From CBDCWQ01 sp965223435 (lineage in GTDB: Bacteria > Myxococcota > Kuafuiibacteriia > Kuafuiibacteriales > Kuafuiibacteriaceae): DNA of 64,000 nt. A program made the translations under genes and the position numbers. The notes beneath the pieces were generated by a model. It worked only from the letters and a program-made list of their open reading frames with translations, was not told the DNA's origin and made no database searches. How positions within the stretch are numbered: position 1 is the first letter of the stretch; every line of letters starts with the position of its first letter. Positions 43,953-53,681 of the stretch are shown here, one piece after another. Where the stretch lies: NCBI GenBank assembly GCA_965223435.1, contig CBDCWQ010000022.1:62001-126000 (forward strand), in the 5' to 3' direction.

Positions 43953-45242
43953 CTACTTGAAAATCTGAAGAGGGCTTGAAGCCCGCATCGTCACCACAAA
44001 CTGAAAATTGAAACGGATGTTGCCGTCCTCGTCAGCGATGCCTGCTGGGGGATTCGGAAACGGTTCGGCCAAATTGAAGGCTTTGACGGCAACGTCATCG
44101 AGGAACCGTACGCCGCTGGTCTCTTTCACCCGAATGCGACCGATCCGCCCCTCGCGGGTCAGTTGAATGTTGAGCAAGGTTGCGCGGTCTCGACCACCAT
44201 AAATGTTGCCGGTGGGGTCGCGACGACGGTACTCGGAGACCGCCAAGTCCTCCCAGTAACCGGCGACGCTGTCTCGAACGCGAAAAAAGAAGGTCGCGTA
44301 CTTGAACTCTTTGGTATTGAGAAACGTGCCATCTCCCTCGGGCAAGCCCTCCACATGATCGCGGGAGGGTGAGCCGTCGGCGGATGCCGAGGCCCCCAGC
44401 GCAGGCGCGAGCGCCGAGAGTGTGGGCAAGCCATTGAGCCCCCCCTTGCCACCCGATGCGCCCTCTTCGTCGTCTTGGTCCTTGGCTCCAGACTCGAGAC
44501 GAAAACGGTTTGAGTTCCCTTTGAGGGCCTGAGACTCGGTGCGATTGGCCACACTTGGCCCCAGCCCCGGCAGATCCGAGAGTTTGAGCTGCACCGAGTC
44601 TCGTCTTTTCAAATCCGGCACCTCAAGAGAAAATCGCGATCCCGACTTGCCCGGAATCTGCCGCTGTTTCTTCTTTTTGGCTTTTTTCTTTTTGGGTTTC
44701 GCCTTGGCGGCCCCCGTGCCCTCCACCGAAAGGCCCGGTGTCAACACCGCACCCCGGGCAGGGCTCGGACGCCGACGGGTTTCGAGCTTGTTGGACACCC
44801 GTTTCATCGCGGGGTTCCGCTCCTCGAGGCGCGCGACGGTTTCCTTGTCGACGTGGGCATTGTACTTCGACAGGTATTTGGCGTCGGGATTGGGCGAAGA
44901 ATCTTGGGTAGGAGGCACTTCAACCACCTGACCCGTAAGCCGCTCCTGCTTGGGCTTGGGGGCCTTCGGCTTGGGCGGTTGAGGCGGCAAGGTCTCGCTG
45001 GCCGCGGCCTCTGTCCGGGCCTTTTGACCCACCTGGCGAGCTGCTTCGAGACTGGCCCGCCAGGCTGAAGGCGACAGCCGAACCACCCGAACCTCGGACG
45101 GCTTAGAACCCCCACCCGCGGCAAAATAGGCCTCGACCCAATCCATCAGGGGATTCGCTAGCAGTAGATGCACCAATCCCGAGACGGCAAAACTCCCGCC
45201 CAGAACCCATGCGTTCCGCTGATGTTTCCGACGGCGTCTCAT
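43953..45242 (-). CDS. TonB-family energy-transducer-like protein (429 aa)
   Basis: ATG 45242 is chosen because GGAGG lies 8 nt upstream, inside the longer open frame. Short basic cytoplasmic N-terminus MRRRRKHQRN, one transmembrane segment (VLGGSFAVSGLVHLLLANPL), a long Pro/Lys-rich periplasmic spacer (PPQPPKPKAPKPKQE; KPKKKKAKKKKQRQ), and a TonB-like C-terminal domain (LLNIQLTREGRIGRIRVKET, FLDDVAVKAFNLAEPFPNPP). TonB proteins couple the proton-motive force to outer-membrane receptors. No ExbB/ExbD genes are adjacent. Divergent from rplC. Confidence 0.85.
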   Translation of the reverse strand: MRRRRKHQRNAWVLGGSFAVSGLVHLLLANPLMDWVEAYFAAGGGSKPSEVRVVRLSPSAWRASLEAARQVGQKARTEAAASETLPPQPPKPKAPKPKQERLTGQVVEVPPTQDSSPNPDAKYLSKYNAHVDKETVARLEERNPAMKRVSNKLETRRRPSPARGAVLTPGLSVEGTGAAKAKPKKKKAKKKKQRQIPGKSGSRFSLEVPDLKRRDSVQLKLSDLPGLGPSVANRTESQALKGNSNRFRLESGAKDQDDEEGASGGKGGLNGLPTLSALAPALGASASADGSPSRDHVEGLPEGDGTFLNTKEFKYATFFFRVRDSVAGYWEDLAVSEYRRRDPTGNIYGGRDRATLLNIQLTREGRIGRIRVKETSGVRFLDDVAVKAFNLAEPFPNPPAGIADEDGNIRFNFQFVVTMRASSPLQIFK

Positions 45243-45407
45243 TTCCTCCGCCTCCGAAAAAATTAGCATCTGTGTAGGCATTCCGGCAACTCGATCGCCT
45301 CACTTCCGTGTCCCATAAAACCGCCTAAATTCGGGCACCTCCCTGGAACCCGCTGAAAATCGACCTCGCCACGGCCAAAAGAACCCCCTTTTTCCTCACC
45401 AAAAACC

Positions 45408-45437
45408 TTGACCCTAGGGAAAGCTCTTCCCTACAGT
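45408..45437 (+). promoter_or_regulatory. Candidate rplC promoter
   Basis: TTGACC at 45408-45413 and TACAGT at 45432-45437, 18 bp apart, resemble a sigma70 promoter. Transcription would begin about 85 nt before the rplC start, leaving an untranslated leader. Confidence 0.45.
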
Positions 45438-45527
45438 GCGCCTCTTGAGCGCCTCCTGAAACGTCGCGGCGCCCACCCCGAAAATCGTGGTGAGCCAACC
45501 CGGCGAGGGCGCAGGGAGTACGAGCAA

Positions 45528-46202
45528 ATGCATAGGATGGGACTCATCGGCCGAAAGATCGGCATGACCCAACTTTTCGAAGATGGTCAATGCATCCCCG
45601 TCACCGTGGTCGAACTCGGCCCGTGCACGGTGGTTCAACGCAAGTCCAACGAAAGCAAAGATGGCTACGGCGCCATCCAACTCGGCTTTCGGGACAAAGA
45701 GCACCGTAAGGTCAACAAACCGATGACCGGTCACTTTAAGCGCGCTGACGTGAAACCCAAGTGGATTCTGAGAGAAATTCGAATTCGCGACGAGAAGAAG
45801 CTCGCGGAATTTGAACAGGGCACCGAAATCAAAGCCGACATCTTTCAGGCCGGCCAAGACATCGACGTCACCGGGATCTCTAAGGGCAAGGGGTTTCAGG
45901 GTGTCATGCGCAGGCACAACATGAAGGGCGCCAAACAAAAGACCCATGGTACCCACGAGCAATTCCGCCACGTAGGCTCCATCGGCTGCCGCAGTACGCC
46001 GGGCGAGGTCCACAAAGGCAAGCGACTCCCCGGGCAGATGGGCAACAAGCGGGTGACCGTGCAAAACCTGAAGGTTCAGCGTGTCGATGCCGAAAAGAAC
46101 CTCATGCTCGTTCGAGGCTCTATACCCGGACCCAAAAACGGCTACATCATGGTGCACCACGCCATCAAAAAGGGCGGCACCGACGCCGCCAAAACCGGCT
46201 AA
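45528..46202 (+). CDS. rplC: 50S ribosomal protein L3
   Basis: A 224-residue L3: MHRMGLIGRKIGMTQLFEDG at the start and the signature region GTHEQFRHVGSIGCRSTPGE followed by KGKRLPGQMG. ATG 45528 has GGGAG upstream; ATG 45537 is the alternative. L3 normally lies between rpsJ and rplD in the S10 operon, but here the left neighbour is a TonB-family gene and the right one rlmE, so the gene stands alone. It has no frame damage and is probably functional. Confidence 0.93.
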   Translation: MHRMGLIGRKIGMTQLFEDGQCIPVTVVELGPCTVVQRKSNESKDGYGAIQLGFRDKEHRKVNKPMTGHFKRADVKPKWILREIRIRDEKKLAEFEQGTEIKADIFQAGQDIDVTGISKGKGFQGVMRRHNMKGAKQKTHGTHEQFRHVGSIGCRSTPGEVHKGKRLPGQMGNKRVTVQNLKVQRVDAEKNLMLVRGSIPGPKNGYIMVHHAIKKGGTDAAKTG

Positions 46203-46502
46203 CCCATGACCCCGCGAGCTCTGGCCAGCAGCGTACCCACCTACGGGAAGCACCGAGCAAGCAACGGCCCCACCTTCGCGAGCTGACCATTCATGTTGCT
46301 TTTCCCTCTCCCCTCACCGCGTCAAGTGGTGCACTGGATGACCCACGAACTCAGCGCCCAGGTGCTGGAAGCCGTGCGTATCCGCCCAGCCCAAAAATCA
46401 AGATCTGAAGAAGACTTCCCGAACGATGCGGTCCGGCCGCAGCCGTCGAAAGCGACCTTCCGTCGCCCGGTTGGCGCCAAAGACGGGTGAGGCACGCGCG
46501 CC
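46203..46502. other. Gap between rplC and rlmE
   Basis: 300 bp with no gene, hairpin or repeat that I can support; the open frame at 46293-46490 has no convincing start site or family features. Confidence 0.5.
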
Positions 46503-47129
46503 GTGGCTGCCAGATACCAACGACAAGACCGCTTCTTCCGACAGGCCAAAAAGGATGCCTTCGTCGCTCGGTCGGTCTACAAGCTGCAAGAGCTGGACAA
46601 GCGTTTTTCGTTGTTTCGTCGGGGTGACGTGGTCCTCGACCTCGGCTGCGCCCCTGGTTCTTGGCTTCAGTACATCGCGCGCGCGGTCGGGAAAAAGGGT
46701 CTGGTCCTGGGGTATGACATCGCCGAACCCTCGATCTCGCTCAGCCCGCATGTGCGCGCCTTTCAGGAGGATGTCGCTCTACTCACGTCCGAAGGAATCG
46801 AAGCACAAAGACTCGAAGCAGAGCAAGCCAGCGGGCTCAAGGGCTCAAGACGTTTTGATGTGGTGGCCTCCGATATGGCACCCAAACTGACCGGCATCCG
46901 TGATGCCGATCAGGCAAAATCGATCGCCCTGGCCACCCACGCCCTGAACCTTGCCGAAGATTTGCTTCCGGAGGGCAAAGCTTTCATCGCAAAGGTTTTC
47001 CAAGGAAGAGACACCGACGCATTCTTGAACCGGATTCGCGCACGCTTTGGGCCGGTGAAACTCATTCGGCCCGAGGCCACCCGCGAGGGGAGTAGAGAGG
47101 CTTTCGTATTCAGCCGCAGGCGCGCATAG
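46503..47129 (+). CDS. rlmE: 23S rRNA (uridine-2'-O-)-methyltransferase RlmE
   Basis: Methylates the 2'-O of U2552 in 23S rRNA (E. coli numbering), a late step of 50S assembly. The 208-residue protein has the Rossmann motif VVLDLGCAPGSWLQYIARAV and the catalytic tetrad K27-D124-K164-E199 (VYKL, SDMAPK, FIAKVFQG, REAFVFS). GTG start at 46503. Located 300 bp after rplC, also a ribosome-related gene. Confidence 0.93.
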   Translation: MAARYQRQDRFFRQAKKDAFVARSVYKLQELDKRFSLFRRGDVVLDLGCAPGSWLQYIARAVGKKGLVLGYDIAEPSISLSPHVRAFQEDVALLTSEGIEAQRLEAEQASGLKGSRRFDVVASDMAPKLTGIRDADQAKSIALATHALNLAEDLLPEGKAFIAKVFQGRDTDAFLNRIRARFGPVKLIRPEATREGSREAFVFSRRRA

Positions 47130-47138
47130 CTGAGCTCC

Positions 47139-47154
47139 GGGATCGCTTGATCCC
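47139..47154. terminator. Small hairpin after rlmE
   Basis: GGGATC (47139-47144) and GATCCC (47149-47154) pair around a GCTT loop, 10 bp after the rlmE stop. No T-tract, so only a weak terminator candidate. Confidence 0.35.
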
Positions 47155-47299
47155 ACGGTTCAGTGCCCGACATTGACAGGCATGAGATTGTCGCCCATGT
47201 CATTGGCTTTGGACCCAATCTCATCGCGCGTAAGTCCGTTGCCAAGCCCTCAACGCCTACGAGCGTCCGAGATCGAAATCAAGTTGGTTGACGGTCACT

Positions 47300-47584
47300 T
47301 CAGCAGTTGTCGCCCAGTTGGTACGCAAAAAGAACTTGGCCACACAAAGCTTCGTCCGCGCCCTGGGACGCCTCTTGACACACCACTTGGTCGTCGGCTG
47401 GAAGACCCCTGCAACAAGCGGCAAGTTGGCTACAGCGATCGTCGGCGTCGGTCACGACGGCGCCGCCACCACCTCCGCCGTTGCCCGTAATTCCGCCAGC
47501 TCCATTTGAATCGTCATCACCACCACAGGCCGCCAGGGCACCAAAAAGCACCAACACCGCTACGCGCACGATTGTTCGTTTCAT
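47300..47584 (-). CDS. Small Cys-rich lipoprotein (94 aa)
   Basis: ATG 47584 has GGAGGAG upstream. The N-terminus MKRTIVRVAVLVLFGALAAC ends in a canonical lipobox (LAAC). A Gly-rich spacer (GGITGNGGGGGGA) leads to a domain with conserved-looking cysteines: DRCSQLAACC...VVCQEA...ALCGQVLFAY. Similar small lipoproteins with a CC pair are common in myxobacteria-like genomes (from memory); function unknown. Confidence 0.8.
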   Translation of the reverse strand: MKRTIVRVAVLVLFGALAACGGDDDSNGAGGITGNGGGGGGAVVTDADDRCSQLAACCRGLPADDQVVCQEASQGADEALCGQVLFAYQLGDNC

Positions 47585-47912
47585 TGTTTTCTCCTCCGGC
47601 CGCTCTTCAGGACTCACCGTTGGTCGGTATTCACAGCCGAACGCATTCCCAGTCGAATGGGGACACAAAACACCGGTATCGACAGTGCCCCCTCACCGTC
47701 CCAACAGAGAGGGAGGCTACCGGTTTAGACCAAACTGCGCAACCTATATTGTGCCCCAGAGAAATGCGGTGACCGAGCGCACAGCTCGCCAGAGCGGCGG
47801 GCAACCAAGATACCCCAACTGTACCGCCTGCGCCATGGGAGTTCGCCCGGGTCCTTTCAAGCCTTAGCGGAGACAACTCCACGAAGGCCTGAAAGGCGCG
47901 GGTACAGAAAAC
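47585..47912. other. Gap before toroid lipoprotein 3' end
   Basis: 328 bp with no supported gene or structure. It contains the promoter region of the small lipoprotein gene at its left end and the 3' flank of the large lipoprotein gene at its right. Confidence 0.4.
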
Positions 47913-50900
47913 TCAGCGCACAAAAGCGATGTCGTCAAGATAGATGGTGTTTTCACCCGCTTCCCGGAACAGCACCACGAAGGTCCCCATCTTGCTCATG
48001 TCAAAGTCGGCCCCCAAAAGACCCAATGGAATGGTCACGGTTTGCCACTGGTCCGTAACCCCACCCGGCAAGAAGTCTCCGATGGCGCCCACCAAGCGGG
48101 AGACGTCCTGCTGCTGGTCGTTCTCGTCGGCCAAGCGGATCTCAAATTCCTCCTGGCCTGCGGAACCTCTGACTCTGAAAGACAAGGCCCCAAAGCCAGA
48201 TACATCCAAGATGTCGTCGATGGGGTTCATACGGCTGTAGTAGCCACAAAAGCCACCCTCCGCCTGCTCGACGCTCAGGTGCAGGACTTCACCCGTCAAA
48301 ACAGACTCCGAAATGCGATTGGCCGTACATTGAGAACCACCTCCCGAGAAAACACTGTTCGCCTGACCAAGCCGGTTCAGTGGACCCAACTCAAAGTCAT
48401 CCACCAAGAAGTGCGATGCGTTGCCGCCCTCACTGATCTCTTTGCCGGGCTCATTCACAAATTGAAGGTCGTCCAGATAGACTGAACCCTCGGCGACATG
48501 CCGAACCTCGAGCACCACGCTCCCCATTTGGGTTAGGTCGAGTTCTTCTGCGAATGGTGCAAGCGAAATGCGGACAGTCTGCCATTCGGTCGAGACCCCT
48601 TGCGGCAAGAAAGCTTCCACATCTCCAACCGCCAACGAAGTCTCTTTCTCCTGGTGAGCCAGATCCGCAAACCTGATTTGAAAGCGTTCACCACCAACTT
48701 CCCCTCGCACCCGAAACGAAAGGGAGCCGTGTTTCGACACATCTAGGCCATCGTTGTCCACAGCATTCAGACGGCTGTAGTAGCCACAAAATCCGTCCGC
48801 TTTGCGATCATAGTCAAAGCGTAAGGTTGAATCAGACCCGTCCGAGGACATGGGGTCGGGCACCCTGGACGCCGAACACAAAGAAGGTGCACGCGTAAAC
48901 GCACCCCTAAGATGGCCGAGTGTATTCGTTTCGAGCTCGGAAAAGTCATCTACGACAATCGTGGGGATCTCTGGCTCCTCAGGCACAGCCACAAACTTAA
49001 ACTCATCAAGGTAGACGATACCGCTCCCCGTGGAGTGGAAATCAACGACCAACGTTGCCAGTCTTTCAAGATCAACCTGGCCAGATCTCGCCAAAGAGGT
49101 GAGGGGCGCGACCACAGTCTGCCATTCGTCGGTGACACCACCCTCAACGAGATCTGTGATATCCGCGACCGGCACTGAAATTCCTTCGGCGTCATGCTCG
49201 GTGTCGGCGATCTTCAACTGAAACCGTTCACCTCCCAAAGCACCCTTCACTCGAAACGAAACCGCGTTGTACTCAGACAACCGAAGGGGCTCTCCGCCCA
49301 CGGCGCTCAACCGAGAATAATACCCACACCAGCCTTCCGTAGCCCTCGAGTAGTTGACTTGAAGCATCTTATCTGTGCCAACCACATCTTTTTCGTCTTG
49401 GGGCTTTTCCAGTCGAGTTGCCGTACAAAGTGAGGGGAGATTGTTGTAGACACCCGTAATTTGCCCGAGCAGATTCTGATCGCTGTAGTTAAAGTCGTCG
49501 ATATGCAAGGCGGGCAGATCATCCTTTGGAGCAAAATCCAAGTCTTGCAGAAAACGAAGCCCACGGATCCAAAAAGTGCCTTCGCCTTCGTCCGAAAAGT
49601 TGAAAATGAGAGAAACCATTCTTGAAAAATCGAGCCCGCGAAAATCGGCCAAGGGAATGCGCACAAGCTGCCACTCCTCGTTGATGCCATTTTCGAGATA
49701 GCGATGGATAGAGCCTCCGATAACGCCGTCTTGCCGATTGTCCGCTATGATGTCCAAAAGACCAATATCAAAGGTGTGCGACGAACCGTCGCCTCGAATG
49801 AAGAACTCCACACCGTTAAACGGCCGTAGATCCCGTGAAACGCCGATGAAAGTACCAGCAACAGAGGCGGGATCGCCCACCTTCTTGTAATCGATTTGGT
49901 AAAGGCTTACACCCGCCTCACGTATCTCGACTGTGCTTGGCTCAATCTCGTCCGATAGCACGTAAGCGTACGCGCCAATGTCGCCGGGCTGGAGCCGCCG
50001 TTCAAGATCGGACTCGTCATCGAAATTGACAATTCTGTTGGCACCAGGGTCTACCTCGGGACCGACACGCTCGTCGACCAATGCCCACTCGCCCTTTTTG
50101 AACTTGATATCGTCCACCATGATGGTGCCCTCAAAGTCCTGGCTGAGTTCGAAAAGAAGGCCTCCTACCTCTGTGAGGTCGATTTTGGTGGTACCAACCT
50201 CCCTGAGCGCCGCAAGAGGTACAATCACCTCTTTCCATTCAGTCGACACACCGCCTTCCAAGAACAGGCCGACCAGACCAAGGTCGACGCCTCCGATGTC
50301 GTACTGAACTCTGGTTTGATCCGTCAGCCCAATGGAAAAGGTCTCGCCGCCTTCTTTGCCTTTCACCAAGAAACTCAATACGTCAAAGTCAGAAATGTCG
50401 ATTCCTCCTAAGAGGGTATAATAACCGGCCCACCCCGCAGACGTGACATCGTAGTTGAGTTTCAATGCAAGCCCAGTCTCGTCTCCGGCCTCATTCCGGG
50501 TATTGACCTTGACCATGTCGACAAAATTGGGACGATGGGAAAAAGTCCCATGGAAAACCGTGGTGAGACCCAACTCACGGCTCAAGGAAGTGGTTCGTTC
50601 ATTGGGCGTGGTCCGCACCAGACCTTCATCAAAGTCATCCACCAGTCGCTCCTCGCTGGCCACGAAGCGAAGTCTGCGCCGGCTGGCATCGTCTTCTGTG
50701 CTTGGTACGTCAAGACCATATTCCGCCGCACCTTCGTAGGGCACTTTTTCTACTTCCTTATCCGAGAAGTCTGGATCAAAAGGATTAAATCCATGGTTTG
50801 CGAAGTAAAGCCAGGCCACGCCCGCAATCGAAGGATCGTGACTGAGATCATCTTGAACCGCGTTCCAGGTCGCGTATGACACACCACCATTTTCATCTTG

Positions 50901-53681
50901 GTATCGGTTCATCAGATCGAGCAGTTTGTCAGCGTCGTATGAGACGCCATACCGTTCGAACCGCTCCTGCTTACCGGTCGCATCCTCCACAAATTGCATG
51001 GCCATGATCATGCCCAGGGTGCCTTCGGTCCAAACGAGCTGGTGGGCACCGTCCAAGATATCTTGACCTTGATTGAAGTGATCGAAAAAGCCAGGCAGCG
51101 CCGAAATCCTCACACCCTTGGAGGTCACCCGCGTGAGCGCGCCCATAGGCTCAAAGAAATTGTTGTAGTTGAATTGCAGGCCCCTCGCGTATCGCTCGAG
51201 GAAGGCAGCGTCGTGACCCATGCTGAGGATGCCCCAGCTCTGGGGATCCATAAATATGTCCGTTGTGTTGGGCCCATCGGTGTTGCCATGACCTGGATAG
51301 AACCGCCCACTGGTCTCATCCCACATGCTCTGTACAAAGCTTCGAATGCCCGCTGCTCGCTCGTCATATTTAGAATCGCCGGTGATCTTCGAGACCATTC
51401 GAAAGACTGCGTACGCATCCAAATTGTGCTCCACCGCAACCGTTCTCGATTCATCCCACTCTCCGGTGGAAGCGCGATCGCCGTCCTGAAACCTCAGAGG
51501 TTTTGACACAAAACCAGCATATTCCAGATCAATCAAGTTTCGCTCGAGGTACGCGACCGAACGAAACAAGGCGTCATCGTAGGTCGTATCTTCAGGATAC
51601 TTGAGACGGTACGAAGCCAGGGCCATTGCGGCCCACGCGATGGCACCGCTCACTCGACGATCGCTGTAATCGTAGCGGTCCCAGACGCCGTTGGTGTGCC
51701 AGGATGCGGCCAGAGGGTAAATGGTCCGACCGTCCGGGTCATAGGAGAAGTACCACGAGCCATCCTTGTGACCCCCATCGCTTCCATCGATCTGCAGATA
51801 CTTCAACGCGTCCAGAAGACTCTGGGCGTGTTTCTGCTCGCCTGCGTGCACAAAAGCCATAATGCCAAGGGCGATGTCGTATAGATACACTTGGTCATGG
51901 TGATCGTAGCTTCGAAGGAACCGAGCTCCCGGAGGTGCGTCCGGGTCTGGCGCAATCTCTCTGCTGTTTGTGGGGGTCCCCCGGTACCGAATCCGGGTGT
52001 TCGAGATACGCCTTTCTAGGAACGCAAGCTGTGGATCAACTTGGTCCGAGCTTTCTTCAAGTGCAAATGAGACAAAGGCCAAAGAGTCGGTATCGTTGAT
52101 CTCGAGGGGTACGCGTGCCTTCGAGTTGTAGAAGAAATCGAATACGCCCGTACATTGCCCCGGGACCGGTGGAACCCGCCATGGATTCTGACAGTGTTCC
52201 TCGTCATCGGGGTCGACGTCTTCCCGAACGAGGTGCAGAACGAGCCGATCCACCTCGGGACCAGGCTTCGCCGTGAAAACAAATCGACCGTCTTCTTGAA
52301 GTGGAAAGACATGATTTTGGCCGACGGGATAATATACATCCTCGTGAAAGTAGGCCGCTACTTTGAAACCACTGGGATCCGATATGTTTTCGGCTCGCCC
52401 TCGAACAACAATGCGATCATTTTGCGGCAACACTTCTGAAAGAACGAGGCGCTTCCGGATGGGTGAAACGGGCAAACGGAAAAGTCGCTCCTCTATGACC
52501 GTTTTGCCTCTTGTCACCGAAAAGCGCACCCGATCTACACCCGCGAAATCGCTCGCAGGCACGTAGCCCACACGCTGACCTTCTCCGAGAATTGTTCCGT
52601 GCTCTGCGTGCCACTCAATCGTGTCCGTTGATGCTGGGGGATCGTCGAGATGGGCGGTCAGAACCGTGGGTTCTCCCGCTCGAATGCGCACGGTACCCAC
52701 GTCCTGGGTCAGGGGAACCAGTCGACCCCGGCCCTCGTTGTCTGGCGTTTGCCAGGCGTAGCAGACTTGGGCGGTGCAGGGGCCTGGACCTGAGCCACAT
52801 TCACCACATCGGCTCATGGTTATCCGTCCCAAAGCGGCCTCACCCACCAAGGATCCGTCGGTCTCTGTTCGCAAACGATAAGGCAGCGCCGGAACGGGGG
52901 CTCCGTCTGCTTTGAAGTACGTCACCACGCCCGCAGGAATATCCAGTGTGTCTTGGTAAAGCGGATTGCCCCGATCCGGTACCATAAGAAGAATGTTTGT
53001 CGTCTCGGGCGCTCCGAATGCCTCTCGGTTGTTCTCGCGCCACGCGTAAAGCAATGGAGGAGCAAAATCACCCTGAATGAAATCGCGAACTAAGCTGGTA
53101 AGCTCACTCGTTGCGCTCGGCAAGACCACAAGCAGGCCTTTGCCTCGATGACCGTTGGCCGCCACCCATTCGTAGGTCAGATCTGGAATGAGCGCTTGCT
53201 GGAAGCGAACTTCCTCCCCATTGGCCAACTCTACCGACGGATGGGGATCTCGCGAGTCTACGCGTGTCAGACGCAAGGTTGCTTCGTCCGCCGTCGCAAC
53301 GACCTGGGTCTCATCACCATCTCTTTGTACAGACAGCGAATAAGGTAGATCTGGAATCGGGTCGCCAAAGGCTGTCAGGGCCGTCGTTTGGTTGGCCAAA
53401 AAAAGCCCGACACCGTCCAGCGCACTTTGGGCGCGAACCAAAACCTGGCTCATGGTACTCGATTCTAAGCTGCGAACCACAACTTCTCGGCCTTCAGGCA
53501 TCGGAATGGAGGCACTCGACACCACAATCTGAGGCTCGAAATACTCTGTCAGGCGAACGGATCGCGGGCCTGCGTCGATGCGCACCGCATTTTCACGTTC
53601 GCGCGAGGGCGCGGACTCGGCGCAGCCAATCGATGTGCCCACGGCCAATACCGTAAACCACTGTTTTAAGGAAAAACCCAT
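47913..53681 (-). CDS. Large lipoprotein with toroid domain and five CBM11/CIA30-like modules (1922 aa)
   Basis: ATG 53681 is preceded by AGGAGG. N-terminal MGFSLKQWFTVLAVGTSIGC is a probable lipoprotein signal. Residues 40-560 are beta-rich with no family recognised. Residues about 590-970 form a helical toroid-like domain (VYLYDIALGIMAF, WHTNGVWDRYDYSDRR, TVAVEHNLDAYAVFRM), whose EHNLD motif resembles the domain in the three giant proteins. Five jelly-roll-like modules follow (about 1010-1185, 1205-1375, 1391-1570, 1575-1740, 1760-1922), each starting near VDDF and ending with VYLDDIxF; the last three share CxA/SxR...GxCGYYSRL. Such modules bind polysaccharide or occur in CIA30-type proteins. 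A cell-surface carbohydrate-acting role is likely. Confidence 0.8.
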   Translation of the reverse strand: MGFSLKQWFTVLAVGTSIGCAESAPSRERENAVRIDAGPRSVRLTEYFEPQIVVSSASIPMPEGREVVVRSLESSTMSQVLVRAQSALDGVGLFLANQTTALTAFGDPIPDLPYSLSVQRDGDETQVVATADEATLRLTRVDSRDPHPSVELANGEEVRFQQALIPDLTYEWVAANGHRGKGLLVVLPSATSELTSLVRDFIQGDFAPPLLYAWRENNREAFGAPETTNILLMVPDRGNPLYQDTLDIPAGVVTYFKADGAPVPALPYRLRTETDGSLVGEAALGRITMSRCGECGSGPGPCTAQVCYAWQTPDNEGRGRLVPLTQDVGTVRIRAGEPTVLTAHLDDPPASTDTIEWHAEHGTILGEGQRVGYVPASDFAGVDRVRFSVTRGKTVIEERLFRLPVSPIRKRLVLSEVLPQNDRIVVRGRAENISDPSGFKVAAYFHEDVYYPVGQNHVFPLQEDGRFVFTAKPGPEVDRLVLHLVREDVDPDDEEHCQNPWRVPPVPGQCTGVFDFFYNSKARVPLEINDTDSLAFVSFALEESSDQVDPQLAFLERRISNTRIRYRGTPTNSREIAPDPDAPPGARFLRSYDHHDQVYLYDIALGIMAFVHAGEQKHAQSLLDALKYLQIDGSDGGHKDGSWYFSYDPDGRTIYPLAASWHTNGVWDRYDYSDRRVSGAIAWAAMALASYRLKYPEDTTYDDALFRSVAYLERNLIDLEYAGFVSKPLRFQDGDRASTGEWDESRTVAVEHNLDAYAVFRMVSKITGDSKYDERAAGIRSFVQSMWDETSGRFYPGHGNTDGPNTTDIFMDPQSWGILSMGHDAAFLERYARGLQFNYNNFFEPMGALTRVTSKGVRISALPGFFDHFNQGQDILDGAHQLVWTEGTLGMIMAMQFVEDATGKQERFERYGVSYDADKLLDLMNRYQDENGGVSYATWNAVQDDLSHDPSIAGVAWLYFANHGFNPFDPDFSDKEVEKVPYEGAAEYGLDVPSTEDDASRRRLRFVASEERLVDDFDEGLVRTTPNERTTSLSRELGLTTVFHGTFSHRPNFVDMVKVNTRNEAGDETGLALKLNYDVTSAGWAGYYTLLGGIDISDFDVLSFLVKGKEGGETFSIGLTDQTRVQYDIGGVDLGLVGLFLEGGVSTEWKEVIVPLAALREVGTTKIDLTEVGGLLFELSQDFEGTIMVDDIKFKKGEWALVDERVGPEVDPGANRIVNFDDESDLERRLQPGDIGAYAYVLSDEIEPSTVEIREAGVSLYQIDYKKVGDPASVAGTFIGVSRDLRPFNGVEFFIRGDGSSHTFDIGLLDIIADNRQDGVIGGSIHRYLENGINEEWQLVRIPLADFRGLDFSRMVSLIFNFSDEGEGTFWIRGLRFLQDLDFAPKDDLPALHIDDFNYSDQNLLGQITGVYNNLPSLCTATRLEKPQDEKDVVGTDKMLQVNYSRATEGWCGYYSRLSAVGGEPLRLSEYNAVSFRVKGALGGERFQLKIADTEHDAEGISVPVADITDLVEGGVTDEWQTVVAPLTSLARSGQVDLERLATLVVDFHSTGSGIVYLDEFKFVAVPEEPEIPTIVVDDFSELETNTLGHLRGAFTRAPSLCSASRVPDPMSSDGSDSTLRFDYDRKADGFCGYYSRLNAVDNDGLDVSKHGSLSFRVRGEVGGERFQIRFADLAHQEKETSLAVGDVEAFLPQGVSTEWQTVRISLAPFAEELDLTQMGSVVLEVRHVAEGSVYLDDLQFVNEPGKEISEGGNASHFLVDDFELGPLNRLGQANSVFSGGGSQCTANRISESVLTGEVLHLSVEQAEGGFCGYYSRMNPIDDILDVSGFGALSFRVRGSAGQEEFEIRLADENDQQQDVSRLVGAIGDFLPGGVTDQWQTVTIPLGLLGADFDMSKMGTFVVLFREAGENTIYLDDIAFVR

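Noticed and set aside
45414..46253. Minus-strand 279-codon frame over rplC
   Set aside because: Antisense shadow of ribosomal protein L3.
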